From UBA6522 sp965237785 (lineage in GTDB: Bacteria; Pseudomonadota; Gammaproteobacteria; Steroidobacterales; Rariloculaceae), in contig OZ250159.1 in NCBI GenBank assembly GCA_965237785.1, forward strand, positions 1,240,001-1,304,000: DNA of 64,000 nucleotides, given 5' to 3'. Each line of letters begins with the position of its first letter. Within the stretch, counting starts at the first letter, position 1. Both the position numbers and the translations under genes were made by a program. This document shows positions 8,403 through 15,592 of this stretch, piece after piece. Below the pieces are notes generated by a model. That model was given only the letters and a program-made list of their open reading frames with translations. It did no database searches and was not told the DNA's origin.

Positions 8403-8765
8403 GTGATCCATCATAGCGACGGCACCCGAACTGCCCAGCGCGCAAACGCCAACGTGGTATCCAGAGAGTATCTGAGCTCCGCTGAGACAGAGGCCCAAGC
8501 CTATGCAGAAGCAGTTGCCACGACGGCCGGCGCCATCGTCTGGCTTGCGAGCATAACGACATCGGTGGATGAGGAAGGAAACTCCATCGCCAATGATTTC
8601 GAAGCGCAGGCCCATAAGATTGTCTGGATCCTCGGCGATCGGTTGGCTCATTTCGGGGCCAGCCGGTATCCCTTGAGCACGCTGATCGCAGTAGTTGGGT
8701 TCGTCAATCCAAACGCCCTGCTGGAGATCAAGGCGACGGCGGTGGTGAACGCCGAAGCCGGTTGA
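8403..8765 (+). pseudogene. RidA/YjgF-like protein with internal deletion
   Basis: Reads as a Rid-family protein: REYLSSAETEAQ, WLASITTSVDEEGNSIANDFEAQAHKI and the end block SRYPLSTLIAVVGF...ALLEIKATAVV. In full-length members about 35 residues separate the dimer helix (here VWILGDRLAHFGA) from the SRYPLST strand; they are missing here, in frame. That removes a central strand and helix of the trimeric fold. GTG start at 8403 is weak, with no clear ribosome binding site. Rid proteins deaminate reactive enamines/imines; this copy is probably dead or a divergent short form. The gap before it (8156-8402) is AT-rich and shows nothing I can name. Confidence 0.5.
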
Positions 8766-8830
8766 CAGGAGGATCGAGGCCGATTCCCGCGCACGGCCCG
8801 TCGCGACAGGCGACGGAACGACCGCTCAGG

Positions 8831-8863
8831 TTGCATACATTCAGAGGGATCTGTATGTATAAT
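8831..8863. promoter_or_regulatory. possible degenerate operator pair before DUF6152 gene
   Basis: TTGCATACAT (8831-8840) and TGTATGTATA (8852-8861) lie about 100 bases before the DUF6152 gene at 8957. They face each other as imperfect inverted half sites and resemble the GTATAC boxes near the GntR gene, with one changed base in each core. Weak evidence; listed because of the recurrence across the left part of the window. Confidence 0.25.
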
Positions 8864-8956
8864 CCCTGGTACAGTGAAAGCTCGGCGCGAGACTTGGGGC
8901 GTGCCGAGACATTTCCCAGGCGACCGCTGCGTCGGTCGAACACGGAGGACTCACTC

Positions 8957-9379
8957 ATGCAGAGAAAAACCCGGGCTCCCTATCTGCTGGCTGTCAGCCT
9001 CCTGCTCAGCTCCGGCCTCGTGCTGGCGCACCACGGGGACGCGGGGCGATTCGACGAAAACCCGGTAACGCTCGCCGGCACAGTTGTCTCCCTGCAGCTC
9101 ATGAATCCCCACTCGATCATTGTCCTGGATGTGGAAGACGAGCAGGGCGAAGTCGTGAGGTGGCAGGCAGAGTTCGGATCGCCGGGGATGATGACCCGGA
9201 ATTTCGGCTGGAACCGAAACACGCTTCACGCGGGAGACAAGATCACCATAACTGGCCGCCGCATCAAGAGCGGTGCGCCGATATTCAACCTGACCGAGAA
9301 GGCGAGCATTGTCAGGACAGACAGCGGCGAGGTGCTTTTCGACTCCGAGCCGTGGGACCACATCACCAACACGGAATAA
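8957..9379 (+). CDS. small exported protein, DUF6152 family (module copy 1)
   Basis: Protein of 140 residues with a signal peptide ending near LVLAHHGDAG. The mature start has the paired His typical of this family (HHGDAGRF), then TLAGTVVSLQLMNPHS, a DVEDEQGEVVRWQAE strand pair, and AGDKITITGR. The pattern suggests a small beta-barrel (OB-like) domain in the periplasm; the HH start could bind metal, which is inference. ATG at 8957 is backed by CGGAGGA at 8943-8949. The next gene, a lipoprotein of FG-GAP repeats, starts 38 bases later. Close paralogues at 18221 and 59284 have the same partner. Confidence 0.8.
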   Translation: MQRKTRAPYLLAVSLLLSSGLVLAHHGDAGRFDENPVTLAGTVVSLQLMNPHSIIVLDVEDEQGEVVRWQAEFGSPGMMTRNFGWNRNTLHAGDKITITGRRIKSGAPIFNLTEKASIVRTDSGEVLFDSEPWDHITNTE

Positions 9380-9417
9380 CGTCAAAACCCCAGTGGCGGT
9401 CTGCCACTGAGACCCAG

Positions 9418-11052
9418 ATGAGAAGGATGGAATTGCACAAACGCTCGCAGTGGTTTCAAGCCGGGCTGATCGTTGTTTCGCTGAGCGCCTGTAGCGGATC
9501 GGACGCGCCTCCGCCAGGGAACTCCGATGAGCCCTCCCCCGCACCTCGCGCAGTGGAACAGGTCGCCTACATCAAGGCATCGAACGCCGGCACGGGCGAT
9601 CAGTTCGGCAACGGCGGCGTGATCCTGGGTGACGCCGTTACACTGAGCGATGACGGCAGCACACTCGTGGTGGGCGCGTCGTTCGAGACCGGCGGCGACG
9701 CCGGCATCAATGGCAACCAGGACGACAACTCGGTGTACGCGGCCGGCGCCGTCTACGTTTTCACTCGCGACGGCGACACGTGGGATCAGCAGGCGTACCT
9801 CAAGGCATCGAACCCAGGGCAAGGCGACAATTTCGGTTTTATTACCGCCTTGAGCGCGGACGGGGACACGCTCGCGGTCTCCGCCAACTTCGAGGCCAGC
9901 GCCGGAACGGGAGTCGGCGCGAACCAGAACGATGACTCGATCCTGCAGGCCGGGGCCGTGTACATCTTCGTTCGCGACGACGCGGGCAACTGGTCCCAGC
10001 AAGCCTACCTCAAAGCGTCGAACACGGGCGAACTGGTGAAGGACGAGGAGCTTTGGAACGACGGCGATCAATTCGGGTTCTCGGTTTCCTTGAGCCATGA
10101 TGGCAACACACTCGCAGTTGGCGCATTGGCCGAAGACAGCGCCGCGACCGGTTTCAATGGAGACCCGTCCGACAATTCGGCACAATCGGCCGGCGCCGTC
10201 TATCTCTTCACGCGCAATGGCGAAACGTGGACCCAGGAGGGCTATTTAAAACCTACGAATACCAGCGCGGGGGACATGTTCGGTTACGTGGTCGCCCTTA
10301 ACGCCGCGGGCGACACGCTCGCAGCGAGCGCATTTAACGAGGATGGCTCTCCTGACGGCATCGATGCGGAGGAAGGGGACGACTCGGTTGACACGGGCGC
10401 GGTCTATGTCTTCAGCCGCGACGGGGGCGCCTGGTCGCAGACCGGCTACGTCAAAGCCGAAAACGGCGAGAGGGCCGACTCATTTGGAGTCTCCCTCGCT
10501 ATCAGCAATGACGGCAACACGCTCGCAGCAGGCGCGTTGGACGAAGACGGCATGACGACGGGGGTGAATCAGATTCCGGGTGACGATCAACCGACCGACA
10601 CCTCTGCCGGCGCTGCGTACGTCTTCGTCCGCGGCGACGACGGCGAGTGGTCCCAGCAGGCCTACATCAAACCTTCGAATATGGGCAGAGAGGATTGGTT
10701 CGGCGTTCGCCTCGCGTTGAGCGGAGACGGCAATACGCTGGCGCTGAGCAGCCAACTGGAGGACAGCGCCGCCCAAGGCATTGACGGCCTCCAAGGCGAC
10801 GACTCGGCTGATGAGGCGGGCGCAGTCTACTTCTTCACGCGCACTGACAGCAACTGGTCTCAGCGAGCCTACGTCAAAGGCAGCAATACCGAGGCGTTCG
10901 ACGAGTTCGGAAGCTCCATAGCGCTCAATCGAGACGGCTCAATAATGGCCGTTGGCGCCCTTGGCGAAGACAGCGCGGCCACCGGGCTGAACGGCGATCA
11001 AAACGACAACTCGGCGCGGGAGGCCGGTGCCGTATATTTGTTCAGCTACTGA
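9418..11052 (+). CDS. FG-GAP repeat lipoprotein, seven-repeat propeller (copy 1)
   Basis: Predicted lipoprotein of 544 residues: charged start, hydrophobic core and lipobox LSAC at about 26-29, followed by an acidic Pro-rich linker. The rest is seven repeats of 60-75 residues, each of the form AYIKASN..GDQFG..VALSDDGNTLAVGA..ED....GDQNDNS..AGAVYVFTR....WSQQ. Repeats of this FG-GAP type build a beta-propeller; seven copies predict a closed seven-bladed ring. The Asp-rich DGxGDDN-like turns suggest calcium binding. Start ATG 9418 chosen because it gives a normal lipoprotein signal; 9427 is possible. Probably an adhesion or scaffold protein on the outer membrane working with the DUF6152 protein before it. 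Confidence 0.85.
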   Translation: MRRMELHKRSQWFQAGLIVVSLSACSGSDAPPPGNSDEPSPAPRAVEQVAYIKASNAGTGDQFGNGGVILGDAVTLSDDGSTLVVGASFETGGDAGINGNQDDNSVYAAGAVYVFTRDGDTWDQQAYLKASNPGQGDNFGFITALSADGDTLAVSANFEASAGTGVGANQNDDSILQAGAVYIFVRDDAGNWSQQAYLKASNTGELVKDEELWNDGDQFGFSVSLSHDGNTLAVGALAEDSAATGFNGDPSDNSAQSAGAVYLFTRNGETWTQEGYLKPTNTSAGDMFGYVVALNAAGDTLAASAFNEDGSPDGIDAEEGDDSVDTGAVYVFSRDGGAWSQTGYVKAENGERADSFGVSLAISNDGNTLAAGALDEDGMTTGVNQIPGDDQPTDTSAGAAYVFVRGDDGEWSQQAYIKPSNMGREDWFGVRLALSGDGNTLALSSQLEDSAAQGIDGLQGDDSADEAGAVYFFTRTDSNWSQRAYVKGSNTEAFDEFGSSIALNRDGSIMAVGALGEDSAATGLNGDQNDNSAREAGAVYLFSY

Positions 11053-11148
11053 ACCCTTCCCGGAGAAGCTCTGCGGGGCTACATCGGTCGCGCCCGCTCG
11101 GCACGCGGTTTCGCCAGAGCCAGCCAGTAGAAGTCGCGAAGAGTTAAC

Positions 11149-11169
11149 TATCGAGCCGAGCGCTCGATA
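11149..11169. terminator. hairpin between convergent genes
   Basis: Perfect 8-bp inverted repeat TATCGAGC / GCTCGATA with a 5-base loop, placed between the end of the FG-GAP lipoprotein gene and the end of gnd, which converge here. No run of T follows on either strand, so it is at best a bidirectional or factor-assisted stop signal. Confidence 0.4.
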
Positions 11170-11172
11170 ATG

Positions 11173-12765
11173 TCAGGTATCCAGCTGTAGGCGTTCGGGA
11201 TGCGGCCAATCCAAGTGAAAGAATTGCCCGCGCGGGGCATCGATACGCTCGAATGTGTGGGCGCCGAAGTAGTCGCGCTGGGCTTGCAGCAGGTTCGCGG
11301 GCAATACGGCGCTGCGGTAGCCGTCAAAGTAGGCCAGGGCCGACATAAAAGCCGGACAGGGGACCCCGGCTTCGGCAGCGAGACCGACCACCTTGCGCCA
11401 GCCCGGCTGTCCCCGCTTCAGTTGCTCGTTAAAGTAAGGATCCAACGTCAGATTGGTTAGCCTGGGGTCGTTTCGGTAGGCATCCGCGATTTTCTGCAGG
11501 AAGCGGGCGCGGATGATGCAGCCGCCGCGGAAAATCTTGGCCAGACCAGCGAAGTTCAGCGCCCAGTTGTATTCTCTCGCCGCCGCCCCCATCAATGCGA
11601 AGCCCTGCGCGTAGGCGCAGATCTTGGAGCAGTACAGTGCGTCGCGGATCGCGACGATCAACTCCTTCTTCAGTTTGCGAGTCACCGCGGGTATCGCTGG
11701 ACCCTCGAGCCGCTTGCTCGCCGCCACGCGCTCCTCCTTCAGCGCCGAAAGGCAGCGGGCGAACACCGCCTCCGCCATGGCGTTGGCGGGGCTGCCGAGA
11801 TCCAGCGCGGACTGGCTGGTCCACTTGCCGGTACCCTTCTGCCTGGCCGCATCCAATACCCGGTCCACGAGGAATCGGCGTTTGTTCGTAGGGTCCTTCT
11901 GCTGGAGGATATCGGCCGTGATCTCGATCAGGTATGAGTCCAGATCGCCCTCATTCCAGCCGGCAAAGACCTCGCTCATCTCATCGGGCTTCATGCCCAG
12001 CAGCTCTTTCATTAGCTGGTAGGCCTCGCAGATGAGCTGCATGTCGATGTACTCGATGCCGTTGTGCACCATCTTTACGTAGTGCCCTGCTCCGTCCGCG
12101 CCCACGTGCGTGGTACAGGCCTCTCCGCCCTTCACCGGCCTGCCCGCTCGCGCACCATCGATGGGCTTACCGCTCTTGCGGTCGACTTTCGCTGCAATGG
12201 CTGTCCAGATGGGCTCAAGTGACGCCCATGCTTCCTTGCTGCCACCGGGCATGAGGCTCGGCCCAAACCGTGCTCCCAGCTCACCGCCGGAGACACCGGA
12301 CCCAATGAAGTGAATGCCTTTGACGGATAGCTCCTGCTCCCGGCGGATGGTGTCGGTCCACAAGGCGTTGCCCCCATCGATCACGATGTCACCTTTGTCC
12401 AGCAATGGCAAAACTGCCTCGATGGTCGCCTCGGTGGCGTAGCCCGCCTGGACCAACATCAGCACCTTGCGGGGCCGCTTGAGGTTCTCGATGAGCCCCT
12501 CGATCGTCTCGAAGGCTTTGACCTTGCCGCCGCAGGGCTCCCCGGCGCATCGCTCCATGAAAATCTCGGTTCGCGCGTGCGTACGGTTGAAAACCGCAAC
12601 CCTGAAACCATGATCCGCCATATTGAGCGCCAGGTTCTGACCCATCACGGCCAGACCGATCAGGCCGATGTCGCAGTTGCGCCGCTCGGTACTGGACTCG
12701 GCGGCGGTATTGCGGGAACTCTTCTTGATCATTTTCTTGTTGGGCGGGTGTTCGGGCGAGAGCAT
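11173..12765 (-). CDS. gnd: 6-phosphogluconate dehydrogenase, decarboxylating
   Basis: Converts 6-phosphogluconate to ribulose-5-phosphate with NAD(P)+. Visible: Rossmann motif GLIGLAVMGQNLALNMADHG near residues 33-52, IDGGNALWTDT, SGVSGGELGARFGPSLMPGG, the catalytic region HYVKMVHNGIEYIDMQ, and the conserved EYNWALNFAGLAKIFRGGCIIRA. The protein is 530 residues, longer than the usual 470-480, because of an N-terminal extension of ~30 residues (ATG at 12732 would shorten it by 11). It is on the opposite strand to the fgd-cofD-pgl unit 5 kb away but supplies the next step. No ribosome binding site decides the start. Confidence 0.94.
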   Translation of the reverse strand: MLSPEHPPNKKMIKKSSRNTAAESSTERRNCDIGLIGLAVMGQNLALNMADHGFRVAVFNRTHARTEIFMERCAGEPCGGKVKAFETIEGLIENLKRPRKVLMLVQAGYATEATIEAVLPLLDKGDIVIDGGNALWTDTIRREQELSVKGIHFIGSGVSGGELGARFGPSLMPGGSKEAWASLEPIWTAIAAKVDRKSGKPIDGARAGRPVKGGEACTTHVGADGAGHYVKMVHNGIEYIDMQLICEAYQLMKELLGMKPDEMSEVFAGWNEGDLDSYLIEITADILQQKDPTNKRRFLVDRVLDAARQKGTGKWTSQSALDLGSPANAMAEAVFARCLSALKEERVAASKRLEGPAIPAVTRKLKKELIVAIRDALYCSKICAYAQGFALMGAAAREYNWALNFAGLAKIFRGGCIIRARFLQKIADAYRNDPRLTNLTLDPYFNEQLKRGQPGWRKVVGLAAEAGVPCPAFMSALAYFDGYRSAVLPANLLQAQRDYFGAHTFERIDAPRGQFFHLDWPHPERLQLDT

Positions 12766-12922
12766 ACAGTGACGCCGTTGGCTGGTCGATTGTGGCCGGT
12801 GGATCTGGGACTCGTCAGAGCTTCACCGGGCGCGTATCGTAGGGGGTTTCTCGGGTCAGGGGGGTCTAAGTGGTTAGGCAGTACGCCAAGTCCGGGCGGA
12901 CCGTCCAACAGGAGAAAGTGCC

Positions 12923-14039
12923 ATGAGAAACGATGTCGGTGTGCGAGCTGTTGTAAAGCAGTCGTGGCTGGTTGCCATGCTGTGGACGGTTATCGTGTCG
13001 GTCACAGTGAGTGCGCATCATGCTGTTGGTGAATTCAGCTCTGGAGCGCTGGGGGAAGTTGAGGGGGAGCTTGTCAGCGTGCAGTGGAGAAATCCTCATA
13101 TTAGCTTCACCCTAAAGGCCACGACTGACGGGGACCAGGAGCAGCTCTGGACTTTGGAGGCGGGCGCTATCTATTCGCTCCAGCGTCGAGGTATCACGCC
13201 GGATCTCTTCCAGCCGGGCGATCGGATCAAAGCAGCCGGTCGCCTGCACCCGACTGAGGAAAAGATCTGGCTCATCAACATGCTGCTCGGTGATGGCCGA
13301 GAAGTCTTGATCCATAGGGCATCAGAGCCTCGCTGGAGTTTCGATGCGATTGGCTGGGTCCGGACTGATGAAATTGAGGATACAGTTACACAAAACAAAG
13401 GAATGTTCCGCGTGTGGAGTGAACCGGCGTTAAGACCTACTACCGGCGGTGGAGGCGGCGCAGGCGAGCAGCGACCGTATCGAGAGGATGCACTTCCGAG
13501 GACCAGAAGGCCCCGAGTATCTCGCGATCGTGAATGACTATGGAGCGCGCTGCGAGCCGATGGGCATGCCCGGCATTATGCAGAATCCGCAGCCGTTTGA
13601 GCTCATTGATCGCGGCGCAACGATTGAACTGCATGGATTCTCGAACAATGCCCGCCACGTCCGCACGATCCACATGAGTGACCAGGCGAATGCTGCGGAG
13701 CAGCCCGCGAGCCCGCTGGGCTACTCGGTAGGGCGCTGGCAGGATGGCAATACGCTCATCGTTCAGACAACGCCCATCGACTGGCCCTACGCTAACCGTG
13801 GCCCCGTTGAGCGCACGCGCGGGGAACTGGAGATTCTCGAAAGATTTACCTTGGGCGAAGATCAGGGCAGTCTCTACGTGATGACCATCACCGATCTGGA
13901 CCTATATCGACACAACTACGTGATGACCATCACCGATCTGGACCTATATACACGCCCGGCTGTTACGACTTCAGACAAGACGTACTTGGCACTTGGAGAA
14001 TCAATGTCGGATGTGGTCTCCACGGACTGTCAGCGCTAG
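12923..14039 (+). pseudogene. DUF6152-type two-domain exported protein, frameshifted
   Basis: Frame 1 (12923-13537) encodes a signal peptide, the paired-His start (SAHHAVGEF), WRNPHISFTL and QPGDRIKAAGR, then GMFRVWSEP. The family match then leaves this frame, and frame 3 (from about 13490 to 14039) carries on with RCEPMGMPGIMQNPQPFEL, TIHM, LGYSVGRW and IDWPY. The intact paralogue at 37624-38640 has all these parts in one frame. The shift lies near 13488-13500. The 3' part also contains an in-frame 42-bp tandem duplication and the C-terminus is divergent. A good AGGAG (12910-12914) precedes the ATG. Function unknown; either a pseudogene or a base error in the assembly. Confidence 0.75.
13874..13949 (+). 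repeat. 34-bp direct repeat, 42-bp period
   Basis: Two identical 34-base copies (13874-13907 and 13916-13949) starting CTACGTGATGACC and ending CTATAT. The period of 42 bases is 14 codons, so the reading frame is kept and the peptide YVMTITDLDLY is repeated. No paralogue has this duplication, so it is recent. Confidence 0.95.
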
Positions 14040-14105
14040 CTAACTGGATCAGACTGGCTGGAGAGCACCGTACTCGATAACCTGAGAGCGTAGGGAGGCA
14101 CTGAA

Positions 14106-14783
14106 ATGAGGATCTCTGTTCTTACTGGTGTGTTGGCAATCGTCCTACTGGGGATACCTTGGGTGAGTGAATCGATGGCGCAGCTGGCGGGCGAGCGCGG
14201 CACCGAGGAGCCACGCGGAATCTTTCGAGTATGGAGTTCACCGTCGGCCGCCCCCGGCGGACAATCATTTTCGGACTACGAGCCGTTACTGAGGGACGAG
14301 GCGCGTGAGGCCAGGGCAGCCTACGATCAGAGCGACGCCCCGCAACTCGAATGCAGGACGAGCATGCCATTGGCGATGTACGGTGCAACACGACTCGAGT
14401 TCATCCAGGATGGCGAGCGGATCGCACTTCGGATACAGGAATTAAGCGTTGAGAGAACCATCCACATCGACCCTGATGGTCTGGATACCGCCCAGCCAAC
14501 CAGCTCCTCTCCCCTCGGACACTCAATAGGCTATTGGGATCACGGGAGGTTGATGGTTGGCACGACGCACGTGGATTGGCCCTACTTCGATGGCGGAGGT
14601 ACCCCACTGTCAGACGGAGCAGAGTTCATCGAGCGATTTACCTTCAGCGAGGCTGAGAACCGCCTGTATTATCGATTGACTACTATAGACCGAGGGACGT
14701 TTACGGGTCCTGTCGTCTTGGACAGGCACTGGGATTGGATCCCTGCCGGGGCGCGGATGGAGCCCACTGAATGCACGCATTAG
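14106..14783 (+). CDS. exported protein, C-terminal-domain-only relative of the DUF6152 two-domain family
   Basis: Protein of 225 residues with a signal peptide (cleavage near SMAQLAG). It lacks the paired-His N-terminal domain but keeps the second domain of the 37.6-kb paralogue: GIFRVWSSP, a Cys-containing M-P-L segment (LECRTSMPLAM), IRIQELSVERTIHID, LGHSIGYWD, VDWPYFDGGGTPLS, FIERFTFSE and a final Cys (PTECTH). Two conserved Cys may form a disulphide in the periplasm. AGGGAGG at 14093-14099 gives a strong start. It follows the frameshifted relative by 66 bases, so the pair looks like a tandem duplication. Function unknown. Confidence 0.75.
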   Translation: MRISVLTGVLAIVLLGIPWVSESMAQLAGERGTEEPRGIFRVWSSPSAAPGGQSFSDYEPLLRDEAREARAAYDQSDAPQLECRTSMPLAMYGATRLEFIQDGERIALRIQELSVERTIHIDPDGLDTAQPTSSSPLGHSIGYWDHGRLMVGTTHVDWPYFDGGGTPLSDGAEFIERFTFSEAENRLYYRLTTIDRGTFTGPVVLDRHWDWIPAGARMEPTECTH

Positions 14784-14806
14784 CTCGCGCGTTGATGGGC
14801 TCAATT

Positions 14807-14914
14807 CTATATTGGATTGTCGAACTTAATCATCCGCTGACGACAGTCCGCCAACGCACGCGTCAAGTGCTGCTCCACGGTGCCATGGCTAATCTCCAGA
14901 ATACCCGGGGCGGT
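14807..14914 (-). pseudogene. 3' stump of an ECF sigma-factor gene
   Basis: On the minus strand the last ~30 codons before a TAG at 14807 read GILEISHGTVEQHLTRAL and then ADCRQR. This is the helix-turn-helix of sigma region 4 (pattern LGIS.GTVE.HL.RAL..CR) of FecI-like ECF sigma factors. A TGA at 14915-14917 closes the frame upstream and no more of the gene is present. Such sigma factors commonly control adjacent TonB-dependent receptors, and a receptor gene starts 680 bases away, which supports the reading. Short, so moderate certainty. Confidence 0.5.
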
Positions 14915-15348
14915 TCAAGCAGGATAATTGTCGGATTGAGTGTAGGGCCCATTGTTTGGGTCTCCTCGTATGTAAGTGGGATCGTTATCGCGATCTAGCG
15001 TCCCCACCCTCGGAGATGGGTCGAGCCAAAGCTAGTGCAGAGCCTCTCAACAAGTTAGTACGACCTATTTAGAGATCACCTTAATATCCGGAGTTATCTG
15101 ACTAAAGGGGTCACCTCGCCTCCGGCGCCACAGGCGCTCGCCCGCAACCCAAGCACCCGGCCTCAGCCCTTAAAAAAGAACATAGACACGCCCCCAAACG
15201 CCTCGGAAAACCACTAAAAACCAACATTGAAAAAAACTGCGCACGCATCCTACCGGTCGCCCCAATGCAACAGGCTTCAGACCTACCGGACTTTAGGATC
15301 GCCCTGGGGCTAAACGGATACCTGGTATTGAATCTCTGTTCTGAAGAG

Positions 15349-15372
15349 CATACAATTAATGCTAATTGTATG
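15349..15372. promoter_or_regulatory. 24-bp perfect inverted repeat, likely operator
   Basis: Arms CATACAATTA and TAATTGTATG are exact reverse complements, separated by four bases (ATGC). The outer TTGTATG element resembles the TTGTATAC boxes near the GntR gene. It lies about 220 bases before the TonB receptor start, in an AT-rich stretch. The symmetry strongly suggests a dimeric regulator; which one is unknown. Confidence 0.6.
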
Positions 15373-15592
15373 GCTTAAAACAATAATAAAAGACCTGATG
15401 CCACTATTGTATGTATCAAGTGGGGATTCAAATTCAGAACGTCAGGCCTTTGGCGCGCGATCCAATAAGCCGGGGGCGCGCCAACTGAAGGGGTCGTTCA
15501 TCTAGAGCTAGGTAGAGGTTTAGTCCGGGCGATAAGAGAACTCTGCCAAGACATGGAGTTTAGAAAACTCGCCAATCCTAGGAGGGTATCCA

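Larger units (their letters stand above)
14784..15592. other. 809-bp non-coding region before the TonB receptor
   Basis: Holds the stump of a sigma-factor gene (14807-14914, minus), a C-rich/A-rich stretch near 15120-15240 without clear coding signs, a 24-bp inverted repeat (15349-15372), a further half site ATTGTATGTAT (15405-15415), and the ribosome binding site of the receptor gene. No open frame here looks real. Much lower GC than the flanking genes around 15330-15420. Confidence 0.6.

Noticed and set aside
8152..8562. 136-codon minus-strand frame before the RidA-like gene
   Set aside because: Crosses an AT-rich gap and the RidA-like gene; low-complexity Arg-rich start, no family likeness.
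14771..14998. 75-codon plus-strand frame after the 14106 gene
   Set aside because: No ribosome binding site; it lies opposite the sigma-factor stump, which explains the sequence better.
15120..15240. possible CRISPR-like or repeat tract in the C/A-rich stretch
   Set aside because: No repeat unit of constant length; only biased composition.
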